DNA of 64,000 bases, from positions 1,054,001 to 1,118,000 of the forward strand of contig NZ_CP159510.1 in NCBI RefSeq assembly GCF_040529185.1. The letters are read 5' to 3'. Under the pieces are notes generated by a model. That model had not been told where the DNA came from and did not search any database. It saw only the letters and a program-made list of their open reading frames with translations. Of the stretch, positions 8,382 through 16,971 are shown piece by piece (the first letter of the stretch is position 1; every line of letters begins with the position of its first letter). Position numbers and translations under genes: made by a program. The stretch comes from Sporolactobacillus sp. Y61 (GTDB lineage: Bacteria; Bacillota; Bacilli; Bacillales; Sporolactobacillaceae).

Positions 8382-9338
8382 GTGCCTGAGCATGACGCAA
8401 TTGTTCTGGATGGCATCAGTAAGACATTCAGACGGGCTAAAGCCCCCTCAGTGTATGAAACCCACCTGAAGGTGGAAAGCGGAAAGTTTGTCACTATTCT
8501 TGGAACATCAGGGTGCGGAAAAACCACCTTGCTGAAAATGGTTAATCGATTGTATGAGCCGTCATCAGGCAGAATTCTGATCAATAACGAAGATGTCACG
8601 GACATCCCGCCGACGGTATTAAGACGCAGGATCGGTTACGTCATTCAGCAGATCGGGCTTTTCCAGCATATGACGATTGAACAGAATGTTGCGACCGTGC
8701 CGAAAATCCTTGGCTGGGACAAAGCACGGATCAGCAGCAGGATTGATGAATTGCTGAATCTGGTCAGGCTCGATCCGGCCTTATACAGGAAAAGATATCC
8801 GCGCCAGCTTTCAGGCGGGCAGCAGCAACGAGTCGGAATCGCAAGAGCGATGGCGGCGGATCCCTCAATCATGCTGATGGATGAACCGTTCGGGGCGATC
8901 GATGCCATTAACCGCACGATGCTGCAGGATGAAATTCTGAAAATACAGAAACAGCTTCATAAGACCATCCTGTTTGTCACCCACGACATCATGGAAGCTC
9001 TGAAGCTGGGTGACAAAGTCATTATTATGAACGACGGCACGATCCAGCAATACGATGAACCCCTGAAAATCCTGCGTCATCCGGCTAATGATTTTGTCCG
9101 CCATCTGGTGAATTCGGACGACATTTTGAAGAGTCTGAGCTTCATCAAAGCGAAGGATGTTATGAATCCGGAAGAGGCGGGCGCAGATCCGGGTGACGAT
9201 CCTGTACTTCATGAAGACGACAGTCTGAAGGAGGTGCTGATCGCGCTTCTCAGGGAAAAGTCAGACGAGGTACGGATTATCGGTCAGGCGAATAAAGTCA
9301 CTGGAAAGATCACTTTCCAGGATCTCAAGAAAATATAA
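8382..9338 (+). CDS. opuCA: OpuC-type osmoprotectant ABC transporter ATPase
   Basis: 318 residues, GTG start at 8382 after AAGGGAGG. Walker A GTSGCGKT (residues 41-48), Q-loop region [11 protein letters not shown], signature [15 protein letters not shown] and Walker [13 protein letters not shown] with the H-loop in FVTHD are all intact. The C-terminal ~80 residues ([10 protein letters not shown]...[36 protein letters not shown]) look like a single, shortened CBS-type regulatory region, whereas Bacillus OpuCA usually carries two CBS domains in about 380 residues. It energises import through the two permeases. Confidence 0.92.
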   Translation: MPEHDAIVLDGISKTFRRAKAPSVYETHLKVESGKFVTILGTSGCGKTTLLKMVNRLYEPSSGRILINNEDVTDIPPTVLRRRIGYVIQQIGLFQHMTIEQNVATVPKILGWDKARISSRIDELLNLVRLDPALYRKRYPRQLSGGQQQRVGIARAMAADPSIMLMDEPFGAIDAINRTMLQDEILKIQKQLHKTILFVTHDIMEALKLGDKVIIMNDGTIQQYDEPLKILRHPANDFVRHLVNSDDILKSLSFIKAKDVMNPEEAGADPGDDPVLHEDDSLKEVLIALLREKSDEVRIIGQANKVTGKITFQDLKKI

Positions 9339-9366
9339 TTGAAGGAAAAAAGGGAGTGGTGATCCC

Positions 9367-10032
9367 ATGCTGGATTATATCAGATGGAGCAGTCAGGAAA
9401 TCATAACCCTGTTTATACAGCATATGCAAATCTCGGGCCTGTCCCTGCTGATTGCTGTACTGATCGCCCTGCCGCTGGGATTCCTCCTGTCGAAAAGTAA
9501 GCTCGCTGCCACGATCATTCTGCCGGTTCTCAGCGTGATGTATACCATTCCCAGTCTGGCTCTGTTTGCTCTATTAATTCCGCTTGTGGGTCTGGGCATG
9601 AAATCGGCGGTGATTGCCCTGGTGGGTTACAGTCTGCTTATTCTGGCCCGGAATGTCATGGTCGGCTTTCATTCGGTGGATCCGGCGACGGTTGAAGCCG
9701 GAAAGGGCATGGGTCTGAACGTCTGGCAAATGTTTTTTAACATTGAGCTTCCGCTCGCCCTGCCGGTGATACTGGGCGGGATACGCATCGCAGCCGTATC
9801 CATTATCGGAATCGCAACGATTGCTTCGTGGATTAATGCCGGCGGGTTAGGCGTCATGCTGTTTCAGGGGCTGAGCCAGAATAACGTTCCGGAAATCATC
9901 TGGGGAACGATCTTCGTCGCTTTACTGGCGATCATCGTGAACGTTGTCCTTTCCCGGCTTGAAAAAGCGGCCCTGGCCAGATCAAAAGGCGAACGGATAA
10001 TCGAGCGAAAAAAGCGCAGGAAAATCTTTTGA
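9367..10032 (+). CDS. opuCD: OpuC-type osmoprotectant ABC transporter permease (second)
   Basis: 221 residues, multi-span permease paralogous to the first one. EAA-type loop: VEAGKGMGLNVWQMFFNIELPLALPVILGG. The C-terminus is strongly basic (KGERIIERKKRRKIF). The SD GGGAGTGGTGA precedes ATG 9367. It ends the operon; 23 nt later begins the stump of an MFS transporter, which may once have been co-transcribed. No terminator is visible between them. Confidence 0.88.
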   Translation: MLDYIRWSSQEIITLFIQHMQISGLSLLIAVLIALPLGFLLSKSKLAATIILPVLSVMYTIPSLALFALLIPLVGLGMKSAVIALVGYSLLILARNVMVGFHSVDPATVEAGKGMGLNVWQMFFNIELPLALPVILGGIRIAAVSIIGIATIASWINAGGLGVMLFQGLSQNNVPEIIWGTIFVALLAIIVNVVLSRLEKAALARSKGERIIERKKRRKIF

Positions 10033-10055
10033 CTTACTCTGAGGAGGGAAACAGA

Positions 10056-10221
10056 TTGTCTGAAAATAAGACTGTATCGAATAAGAAAGCAATAAGAGCC
10101 GTCGCAGCTGCGTCAATCGGTAATGCTTTGGAGTGGTATGATTTTTAAGTTTACGCCTTTTTTACTATTTACATTTCTCAAAACTTTTTTCCGGCGAGGA
10201 ACAGTTCGGTCCAGTTATTAA
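10056..10221 (+). pseudogene. N-terminal stump of an MFS transporter (MHS/ProP-like)
   Basis: A TTG start at 10056 with the good SD GAGGAGGG opens a frame reading SENKTVSNKKAIRAVAA then ASIGNALEWYDF and a TAA stop. Past the stop, VYAFFTIYISQNFF and, one frame over, SGEEQFGPVIK continue the N-terminus expected of metabolite:H+ symporter family transporters (SxGNALEWYDFxxYxFF). At about 10221 the homology ends where repeat array II begins. This is a gene start whose remainder was lost or replaced by repeats. The family includes proline/betaine carriers, which would suit the adjacent OpuC operon. Confidence 0.75.
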
Positions 10222-10690
10222 GTTGGTCCGGAAGCAGAAAAAGTCGGACCGAAATCTCAGAAAGTCAGTCCAAATTTCAGAAAAGTTGGTCCATATATCT
10301 CAGGAAAGTCGGACCGAGTCCACGAAAAGTCGGTCCGAATCCCGAAAAAGTCGGTCCGAATCCCGAAAAAGTCGGACCGAATCCCAAAAAAGTTGATCCG
10401 AATCCACGAAAAGTCGGTCCGAATATCTCAGGAAAGTCGGACCGAGTCCTAGAAAAGTTGATCCGAATCCCGAAAAAGTCGGTCCGAATCCCGAAAAAGT
10501 CGGACCGAATCCCAAAAAAGTTGATCCGAATCCACGAAAAGTCGGTCCGAATATCTCAGGAAAGTCGGACTGAGTCCTAGAAAAGTTGATCCAAAATCTC
10601 AGAAAGTTGGTCCAAATCCACAAGAAGTCGGTCCGAATCCACGAAAAGTCGGTCCAAAATCTCAAGGAGTCGATCCGAATTTCGGCAACC
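10219..10690. repeat. Degenerate ~21-23-nt repeat array II
   Basis: About twenty units with the core AAAGTCGGWCCGA followed by variable tails (ATCCCG, GTCCACG, ATATCTCAGG). Unlike array I, both GTCGGTCCGA and GTCGGACCGA occur, so the 9-mer TCGGWCCGA is palindromic around its centre. A block of about 120 nt (roughly 10339-10455) recurs at 10468-10575, showing a higher-order duplication. The array ends with CCGAATTTCGGCAAC (10675-10689), the same motif that follows array I, and lies 25 nt from the stop of the convergent ktrB-like gene. Confidence 0.9.
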
Positions 10691-10714
10691 CTCGAAGACA
10701 GCGCATTCTCCCCG

Positions 10715-12067
10715 TCATCCGGTATAGATCTCGCCATCCGGATAGCGGATATCCACTTTTGAGCGGCGGGTGACGGAAAAGGCGAGGGTCAGTGGCCCAA
10801 CCTTGCCGAAGAACATCACGCACATGATCACAATTTGCCCGAACACGGACAGCTCAGAAGTCGCTCCGATGGACAGTCCGGCGGTACCGAATGCCGAGAT
10901 CACCTCAAACAGAATCATCATAAATGGCAGATCCTCCGACAGGCACAGTAAGAACAGAGCCAGGAACACCACAGCGACGGAAATCGATATAATCGACACC
11001 GCACGGACAATCACCTGATGTTTAATTGTACGTTTGTTTAACACCACTTCACGTCGCCCGCGCAGGAACGTAACGACTTCTGCCACCACAATCATGAACG
11101 TCGTCAGCTTTATGCCACCGCTCGTTGACGTGCTGCCGGCGCCGATAAACATCAACAGCATCGTCAGCAGGAGTGCCGCCTGGCTCAGTCCGGCCGGATC
11201 AAACGTACTGAATCCGGCCGTCCGCGGCGCAATACCCTGGAAGAAGGCCGCCCATGCCTTATCCCATCCGCTCAAAGCGCCAAGAGTCCGGGGATTGCCC
11301 GCTTCAATCAGGAAGATTGCGAGAACGGCGCCAACATTAATGATCACCGTACCGACGAGCATCACCTGTGAATGCAGCTGCAGTTTACGAAACCGGCGCG
11401 TCGACAAAAGATCAGCCAGCACCGTGAAACCGATACCGCCCAGCGTAATCAGCATCGTCAGGGTGAGATTGACAATCGGGTCACCGACGTACTGCGCCAT
11501 ACTTCCAGGGAAAAGGGAGAAACCCGCCTGATTAAACCCGCTGATCGAATGGAAAACGCTGTAATAAATTCCGCGTCCCCAGCCATAATCCGGTACCAAC
11601 CGGAAGACGAGAAAAAAGGCACCGACCAGTTCAATCACAAAAGAAAACGTGAACAGCCAGCTGACCAGACGAAGCACACCGCCGATGGACGGCGAACCCA
11701 GCGCTTCCTGCATCAGCTGCCGCTGGCGGATGGACACTTTCTTACCCATCAGGATAAAAAAGAAGACCGCAAACGACATCACGCCGATGCCGCCAACCTG
11801 AATCAGTACCATCAGAATAATCTGACCAAACAGGCTGAACGTCGCAGGGACGTCAAATAGCGTAAGACCCGTCACTGTCGAAGCGGAAGTGGACAAAAAG
11901 AGTGCATCCAGCCATGAAATCGGCCGGACAGTCGACACAGGTAGCTTCAGCAGCACCGTTCCGATCAGGATCAGAAGAGCCAGCAGCCCGGACAGGAGCA
12001 ACGGCGGATTAAACGTCACCGGCTTCAGGTCCAGCCGGGCAAGTATTTTTTTTATCCACAACAACAT
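10715..12067 (-). CDS. ktrB: Ktr-type potassium uptake channel subunit (TrkH/KtrB family)
   Basis: 450 residues, with many hydrophobic segments arranged as the repeated M1-P-M2 pattern of Trk/Ktr/HKT K+ transporters. Recognisable elements are SASTVTGLTLFDV and HSISGFNQAGFSLFPGSM (selectivity-filter-type loops), GAGSTSTSGGIKLTTF and VISAFGTAGLSIG. The protein forms the membrane-embedded, Na+-coupled or channel-like K+ path and is gated by a KtrA/C ring. Its partner lies 40 nt upstream on the same strand. The 3' end abuts repeat array II; no terminator could be seen. Confidence 0.92.
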   Translation of the reverse strand: MLLWIKKILARLDLKPVTFNPPLLLSGLLALLILIGTVLLKLPVSTVRPISWLDALFLSTSASTVTGLTLFDVPATFSLFGQIILMVLIQVGGIGVMSFAVFFFILMGKKVSIRQRQLMQEALGSPSIGGVLRLVSWLFTFSFVIELVGAFFLVFRLVPDYGWGRGIYYSVFHSISGFNQAGFSLFPGSMAQYVGDPIVNLTLTMLITLGGIGFTVLADLLSTRRFRKLQLHSQVMLVGTVIINVGAVLAIFLIEAGNPRTLGALSGWDKAWAAFFQGIAPRTAGFSTFDPAGLSQAALLLTMLLMFIGAGSTSTSGGIKLTTFMIVVAEVVTFLRGRREVVLNKRTIKHQVIVRAVSIISISVAVVFLALFLLCLSEDLPFMMILFEVISAFGTAGLSIGATSELSVFGQIVIMCVMFFGKVGPLTLAFSVTRRSKVDIRYPDGEIYTG

Positions 12068-12107
12068 TGATGTATCAGTCCCTTACTAAATACAAAGGCC
12101 CCTGCAC

Positions 12108-12764
12108 TCAGAGGCCTTCCTGCTCGAACCGCTCCAGATCCTCGCTTTTTCCGATAATCAGCAGCACATCGCCGCGCTCAAGCTTCAGTTCGCCGATATT
12201 CCGCACGATCACCTGCTGGTTGCGCCGGATGGCAATCACGTTGCAGCCGTAGTTGGCCCGCACGTCAATCTCCATAATCGACTTCCCAATCAGCTGGTCC
12301 GTCACTTCAATTTCAATAATGCTGTAATCCTTTGACAGCTCGATATAATCGAGAATCTTGTTCGCCGTTGCCAGATGCGCAATACGGAATCCGATCTCGA
12401 CTTCCGGCCGGATAATCTTGTCTGCCCCGAGCTTCTTCAGAATCTTCTCGTGATAATCATTTTGCGCTTTGGCCCAGATCTCCTTCACGCCTGCCTCTTT
12501 CAGGAGCAGCGTCGTCAGAATACTCGCCTGAATATTTCTGCCGATCGCCACAATCACGTGATCGAAATTGCGGATCCCGAGTGCCTGCAGGACCTTCTCA
12601 TCTGTTGAATCCGCTTGCACCGCCTGCGTCACAATATTTGAAAAATCATTGACCTTATCCAGATCAGTATCGACAGCAAGAACCTCGCAGCCCATATTGC
12701 TCAGCTCTGTGCAAATGCTTGCCCCGAGCTGGCCGAGTCCAATCACCGCGAACTGTTTATTCAT
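12108..12764 (-). CDS. ktrA: Ktr-type potassium uptake regulatory subunit (KtrA/KtrC, RCK domains)
   Basis: 218 residues. The N-terminal RCK_N Rossmann fold begins FAVIGLGQLGASICTEL (GxGxxG motif) with an acidic end of strand 2 (AVDTD). ADSTDEKVLQALGIRNFDHVIVAIG and NIQASILTTLLLKE are strongly conserved in KtrA/KtrC. The C-terminal RCK_C domain covers about residues 135-218. Eight copies form a cytosolic ring that gates KtrB in response to ATP/ADP, and RCK_C of this family is a known c-di-AMP target. It precedes the channel gene in one operon. From memory the sequence looks closest to Bacillus KtrC. Confidence 0.92.
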   Translation of the reverse strand: MNKQFAVIGLGQLGASICTELSNMGCEVLAVDTDLDKVNDFSNIVTQAVQADSTDEKVLQALGIRNFDHVIVAIGRNIQASILTTLLLKEAGVKEIWAKAQNDYHEKILKKLGADKIIRPEVEIGFRIAHLATANKILDYIELSKDYSIIEIEVTDQLIGKSIMEIDVRANYGCNVIAIRRNQQVIVRNIGELKLERGDVLLIIGKSEDLERFEQEGL

Positions 12765-12811
12765 GTAAAAACTTCCTTCATAAAAAGATCCGAGAATCGC
12801 TGATTTCCTAT

Positions 12812-12840
12812 AATGTAACGGCAGAAAACAAAAATGTCAA
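12812..12840 (-). promoter_or_regulatory. Sigma-A-like promoter for the ktr operon
   Basis: On the minus strand TTGACA (12835-12840) and TACATT (12812-12817) are separated by 17 nt. The distance to the ATG at 12764 is about 45 nt. No riboswitch-like leader fits in this short space. Confidence 0.6.
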
Positions 12841-13293
12841 ATACCCGTAAATCCCGGACCATCCGCACTGAAAACCGGCCGAAAACGTGGGAAAAAAATT
12901 TCTTTTATTTCGGTTTATCTGTGAAAAACAGGCGAGAGAGATCCATAGAGTGATTCATTTTGATTGAACAATCCATCTGACCATTGAAACAAAAATGTAA
13001 TCTAACTATAAAGGCAAGGATACACAGAGACAAGAATGCCTTTACATGGGCACTCTGTGACTTTTTTCCCATATCTTCCTCTTCTCAGAATACGATTCTA
13101 TGCTATAATGCAAATAGCTTGACGCGCCGGATATTGTCGATTCCTGGTTTATACTTTTCCTGGATCGGACAATCATGTATAATAGCTCATTATGTGATGC
13201 TGAGCACATAGGACGTTGATAAACGGCACGCAGACACGTGCTGCGGGTATCATGAGTTACATTATTTTCCGAAATGACTCGGGGGGTTATTTG
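12841..13293. other. Divergent intergenic region between ktrA and galU
   Basis: About 450 bases. It contains two plus-strand -10-like elements before galU: TGCTATAAT (13101-13109, extended -10 form) and TATAAT at 13178-13183. CACAGAG/CTCTGTG (13023-13029 and 13053-13059), followed by six Ts, forms a long-loop hairpin that could act as a weak terminator. No gene is seen; translated frames here are antisense or very short. Confidence 0.45.
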
Positions 13294-14175
13294 ATGAAAA
13301 AGGTCAGAAAAGCTGTAATTCCTGCTGCCGGACTCGGAACGCGATTCCTGCCGGCAACCAAGGCGCTTCCTAAAGAAATGCTTCCGATTGTGAACAAACC
13401 AACGATTCAATATATCGTCGAAGAAGCAGTCGATGCCGGGATTGAAGATATTATTATCGTAACCGGAAAAGGGAAACGTGCTATTGAAGACCACTTTGAT
13501 ATTGCATACGAACTGGAACAGAATTTGATTCATAAAAAGAAATTTGATTTGCTCGAAAAAGTACGTGAGCCATCCAAGATCGATATCCACTATATCAGAC
13601 AAAAGTCGCCAAAAGGTTTGGGTCACGCGGTTTGGTGCGCCCGCAAGTTCATTGGCGACGAGCCTTTTGCCGTCCTGCTGGGCGACGATATCGTTCAGGC
13701 GAAAGAGCCGTGCATCAAACAGCTGATTGATCAATACGACAAAACCGGCTGCTCCGTGCTTGGTGTCAAGGAAGTGCCGATGAAAGAAACGAAACGTTAT
13801 GGCATCATTGACCCGAAAGCAAATGACGGTCGACTCTATAACGTCAGCAAATTTGTTGAAAAACCGGAATCCAACCCACCTTCGAACCTGGCGATTATTG
13901 GCCGGTATGTCCTGACCCCGGAAATCTTTGGCTTCCTGGATAAGAAGGAAATCGGTGCCGGTGGCGAGATCCAGCTGACCGATGCCATCCAGAAACTGAA
14001 CGAACTTCAGGGCGTTTTTGCTTATCAGTTTGAGGGCAAACGGTTCGATGTCGGCGAAACTCTTGGCTTTGTCCTGACCAACATTGAAATGGCCCTGCAG
14101 AATAAGGATCTGCAGAAAGGCGTGCTTAAGGGCATCGAACGGATTTTGCACGAGAATAAATTACCGCTTGAATGA
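13294..14175 (+). CDS. galU: UTP-glucose-1-phosphate uridylyltransferase
   Basis: 293 residues. Makes UDP-glucose from UTP and glucose-1-phosphate, the main precursor for UDP-galactose and other EPS sugars. The nucleotide-binding motif [26 protein letters not shown] (about residues 7-32), [30 protein letters not shown] and [10 protein letters not shown] are fully typical. ATG 13294 follows GGGGGGTTATTTG; an earlier in-frame ATG at 13216 has no matching homology. It opens EPS cluster 1 and overlaps a short start region of the next gene. A decayed second copy lies at 55178-55545. Confidence 0.96.
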   Translation: MKKVRKAVIPAAGLGTRFLPATKALPKEMLPIVNKPTIQYIVEEAVDAGIEDIIIVTGKGKRAIEDHFDIAYELEQNLIHKKKFDLLEKVREPSKIDIHYIRQKSPKGLGHAVWCARKFIGDEPFAVLLGDDIVQAKEPCIKQLIDQYDKTGCSVLGVKEVPMKETKRYGIIDPKANDGRLYNVSKFVEKPESNPPSNLAIIGRYVLTPEIFGFLDKKEIGAGGEIQLTDAIQKLNELQGVFAYQFEGKRFDVGETLGFVLTNIEMALQNKDLQKGVLKGIERILHENKLPLE

Positions 14176-14189
14176 TGGAGGAACCGGCG

Positions 14190-14873
14190 ATGGCTTTATC
14201 AAGAACTGAGATCGACTCACGCTACATGGCACCTGAATCGTACAGCCAAGCCTTGGTTAATGATAGCCACTTTTATTTGTTCTTTAAAAGGGTCATGGAC
14301 ATCTTTGGCGCATTGATAGGGCTCATTTTACTCTCACCTGTATTTTTGATCGTTGCCCTTGCGATCAAGCTTGAAGATCCAAAGGGAAGGATTATTTTTA
14401 AACAAATACGTGTTGGAAAAAACGGAAAAACCTTTTATATATATAAATTCCGCTCAATGGTCACAAATGCTGAACAATTATTGGTGAAATTACTTGAAAA
14501 AAATGATACAAACGGTGCCATGTTTAAGATGAAAAATGATCCGCGAGTCACTCGAATCGGTCGCTTTATCCGCAGGACAAGCATTGATGAGTTACCACAG
14601 CTTGTCAATGTTTTAAGAGGAGATATGAGCCTGGTTGGACCAAGACCTCCTCTTCCAAGAGAAGTTATTGATTATTCTGAGTACGATAAGCAAAGGCTTA
14701 TCGTGAGACCAGGCTGTACAGGATTGTGGCAGGTCAGCGGAAGAAGTGATCTGGGTTTTAAAGACATGGTTCAGTTAGACTTAACCTACATTCAAAATAG
14801 ATCAATATGGACCGATATTAAAATTATATTTAAAACTCTGGGTGTCATGGTTGAGTCGAAACATGCATATTAA
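14190..14873 (+). CDS. Initiating undecaprenyl-phosphate sugar-phosphate transferase (EPS)
   Basis: 227 residues. A single N-terminal membrane span (GALIGLILLSPVFLIVALAI) precedes the bacterial sugar transferase domain: KFRSMVTNAEQL, FIRRTSIDELPQLVNVL, GDMSLVGPRPPLPREV and PGCTGLWQVSGRS. The enzyme attaches the first sugar phosphate to the lipid carrier at the cytoplasmic membrane face, starting EPS repeat synthesis. ATG 14190 is preferred because it follows GGAGG by 8 nt; a longer frame from 14172 overlaps galU. A close paralogue is encoded at 51979-52674, and the scar of a third copy is visible before rfbA. Confidence 0.93.
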   Translation: MALSRTEIDSRYMAPESYSQALVNDSHFYLFFKRVMDIFGALIGLILLSPVFLIVALAIKLEDPKGRIIFKQIRVGKNGKTFYIYKFRSMVTNAEQLLVKLLEKNDTNGAMFKMKNDPRVTRIGRFIRRTSIDELPQLVNVLRGDMSLVGPRPPLPREVIDYSEYDKQRLIVRPGCTGLWQVSGRSDLGFKDMVQLDLTYIQNRSIWTDIKIIFKTLGVMVESKHAY

Positions 14874-14909
14874 GAGAAATGTTAATATAAGTCATATTTA
14901 GAGGACGGA

Positions 14910-16106
14910 ATGAATTTGAATATTTTATTTTTAAACAATTTATTGCCATATCCTCTTGATAATGGTGGAAAAATTAACACGTACAATACTATCAAGGCAC
15001 TGTCTAAAAACAACAACGTTGATTTACTATCGTTCATTAATGATGAATCGGAGCGAGTAAATATCAAAAGACTCAACACACTGTGTGATAGAATTCAAGT
15101 TGTTAAAAAGACGGTAATCAGAGGCACTTCAACATCAACATTTGTAAAAGATTATATCATGAGTTTTTTTACACCTCTTCCCTATGTAATTAATAAATTT
15201 TACAGTAAAGAAATGGAGAAACTGATTATTCAGTACCAGGGGGAAAGAAATTATGATTTGATTTATGTTAATCATCTATCTATGATGGTTTACAATAAAT
15301 CATTTTATGCAAAAGTTTTATTACACGAACAAAATGTTGAATCTAAGATATTTGGTCGTTTTATTAGAGAAACAAAAAATCCTGTAAAAAAGATTTTAGG
15401 TTACAATGAATATTTAAAATTAAAAAAGTTTGAAATTAAAATGCTCAATAAGTCAGACTGTGTCATAGCATTGAGTTCGATCGATAAAAACGAGTTTCAG
15501 CAAATGCTGAATGATAAAGCTGATAAAATTCATGTGATTGCTATTCATATTGATGCTGATTTATTAGCATTTGATCACCATTCTGACCAAAAGATCAATC
15601 TCCTGTTTATGGGTACAATGTCTTGGTATCCAAATCAGGACGGCATCATTTGGTTTTTGAAAAATTGTTTTCCCCAATTGGATCCTCAAAAATTTAACCT
15701 TTTTGTATGTGGTTCAAATCCTCCGGAAGAAGTATTAGAGTACGAAACAGAAAAAAACATCACCGTTACGGGATATGTTGATGATATAGATGATTATATG
15801 AAATATTGTGATATTGGCATTGTTCCACTATTTATCGGGAGTGGGCAAAGAGTAAAAATTATAGAATCATTTGCTAAAGGACTTCCAGTTGTTTCAACTT
15901 CTATTGGAGCAGAGGGAATTATTTCTGAACAAAACAACATACTGATTGCTGATAGTAGCGAGAAGTTTATTCAATGTATAAAAATGCTGGCAGCAGATTC
16001 TGCTTTTAGAGAAAAAATAAAAATAAATGCGAGAAAAATTTACGTAAAAAATTACTCTACGAATAGTCTTATCGGGAAACTGGATAAGATAATTTCAGAA
16101 ATATGA
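14910..16106 (+). CDS. GT4-type glycosyltransferase
   Basis: 398 residues, GT-B fold. The N-terminal domain begins ILFLNNLLPYPLDNGGKINTYN. The C-terminal domain contains NLLFMGTMSWYPNQDGIIWFL and YCDIGIVPLFIGSGQRVKIIESFAKGLPVVSTSIGAEGI, the donor-binding ExxxxG-type region of GT4 retaining glycosyltransferases. It presumably adds a sugar to the lipid-linked EPS unit in the cytoplasm; donor and acceptor cannot be read from sequence. Base composition is markedly AT-rich compared with galU. The partial gene at 63759-64000 encodes a clearly related C-terminus. Confidence 0.88.
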   Translation: MNLNILFLNNLLPYPLDNGGKINTYNTIKALSKNNNVDLLSFINDESERVNIKRLNTLCDRIQVVKKTVIRGTSTSTFVKDYIMSFFTPLPYVINKFYSKEMEKLIIQYQGERNYDLIYVNHLSMMVYNKSFYAKVLLHEQNVESKIFGRFIRETKNPVKKILGYNEYLKLKKFEIKMLNKSDCVIALSSIDKNEFQQMLNDKADKIHVIAIHIDADLLAFDHHSDQKINLLFMGTMSWYPNQDGIIWFLKNCFPQLDPQKFNLFVCGSNPPEEVLEYETEKNITVTGYVDDIDDYMKYCDIGIVPLFIGSGQRVKIIESFAKGLPVVSTSIGAEGIISEQNNILIADSSEKFIQCIKMLAADSAFREKIKINARKIYVKNYSTNSLIGKLDKIISEI

Positions 16107-16165
16107 TTTGATTTGCTTATAGTATCAACGATGATATTAAGCAAATATAAGCAGGAGTGCTTCTT

Positions 16166-16939
16166 GTGAAGAATATCAATATTTTTTCAATAAGGATAGA
16201 TAATGTTACCTTAGATAAAGCAGCTACCAGTGTTATAGAAATGGCAGATGATAAAGTTACATTTGATTTTGTTGTAACACCTAATGTAGATCATGTTGTG
16301 AAATTGCAGGCAGATGTTGAGTTCAAAAAAATATACGATAAGGCGTCCTTGGTTCTTGCTGATGGTCAGCCGCTAATATGGGCTTCTAGAATACTGAGGA
16401 AACCATTAGTTGAGAAAGTTTCAGGATCTGATTTATTTCCAAAGATTTGTGAAAAATCTGTTCAACATCGTTTAAAGATCTTTCTTGTTGGAGGAAATGA
16501 TGGGGTTGCGCTACAAGCATCTAAGAGGCTTATAAAGAAATATCCAGGATTAAATATCGTGGGGACGTATTCCCCGCCACGTGGTTTTGAAAAAGATAAC
16601 AACGAAAATGATAAAATCATCCGACTAATTCATAAAGCATCACCTGACATATTATTTGTCGGACTGGGAGCTCCAAAGCAGGAAAAATGGATTTATGATA
16701 ATCTCTATCGTTTGCGTGTACCTGTATCATTAGGAGTTGGTGCGTCATTTGATTTTGAGGCTGGAAATATTAAAAGAGCCCCAAAAGTTTTACAAAAAAT
16801 AGGGATGGAGTGGTTCTGGAGATTCTGTCATGAACCAACAAGATTATTTAGGAGATACTTTATTGATGATATAAAATTTATTAGACTCTTCTTTAAGGAG
16901 TTTAAGGGACGAAAGTATAGTCATTCGGAAAAAATATAG
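16166..16939 (+). CDS. WecG/TagA/CpsF-family (GT26) glycosyltransferase
   Basis: About 257 residues. Family motifs include FVVTPNVDHVVKLQ, ADGQPLIWASRIL, KIFLVGGNDGVA, ILFVGLGAPKQEKWI, LGVGASFDFEAGNIKRAPK and GMEWFWRFCHEPTRLFRRY. GT26 enzymes add the second sugar (for example N-acetylmannosamine) to undecaprenyl-linked GlcNAc. GTG 16166 is preferred over GTG 16157 because the SD GCAGGAG overlaps the latter. A second, IS-interrupted GT26 gene is present in EPS cluster 2. Confidence 0.92.
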   Translation: MKNINIFSIRIDNVTLDKAATSVIEMADDKVTFDFVVTPNVDHVVKLQADVEFKKIYDKASLVLADGQPLIWASRILRKPLVEKVSGSDLFPKICEKSVQHRLKIFLVGGNDGVALQASKRLIKKYPGLNIVGTYSPPRGFEKDNNENDKIIRLIHKASPDILFVGLGAPKQEKWIYDNLYRLRVPVSLGVGASFDFEAGNIKRAPKVLQKIGMEWFWRFCHEPTRLFRRYFIDDIKFIRLFFKEFKGRKYSHSEKI

Positions 16940-16971
16940 GACTATAAACTGTTATTAGCAGGAGATTTAAT

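Noticed and set aside
10300..10737. Minus-strand 145-codon frame over array II
   Set aside because: Same artefact as in array I; it overlaps the ktrB end and has no start signals.
12765..12840. c-di-AMP riboswitch upstream of the ktr genes
   Set aside because: The promoter lies about 45 nt from the start codon, leaving no room for the aptamer, and none of its conserved segments was seen.
13023..13067. Terminator CACAGAG...CTCTGTG plus T-run
   Set aside because: The loop is 23 nt and there is no gene directly upstream on that strand; kept only as a remark in the intergenic entry.
13216..13293. Longer galU start at 13216
   Set aside because: The extension has no homology to GalU and the SD-like GGGGGG sits before ATG 13294.
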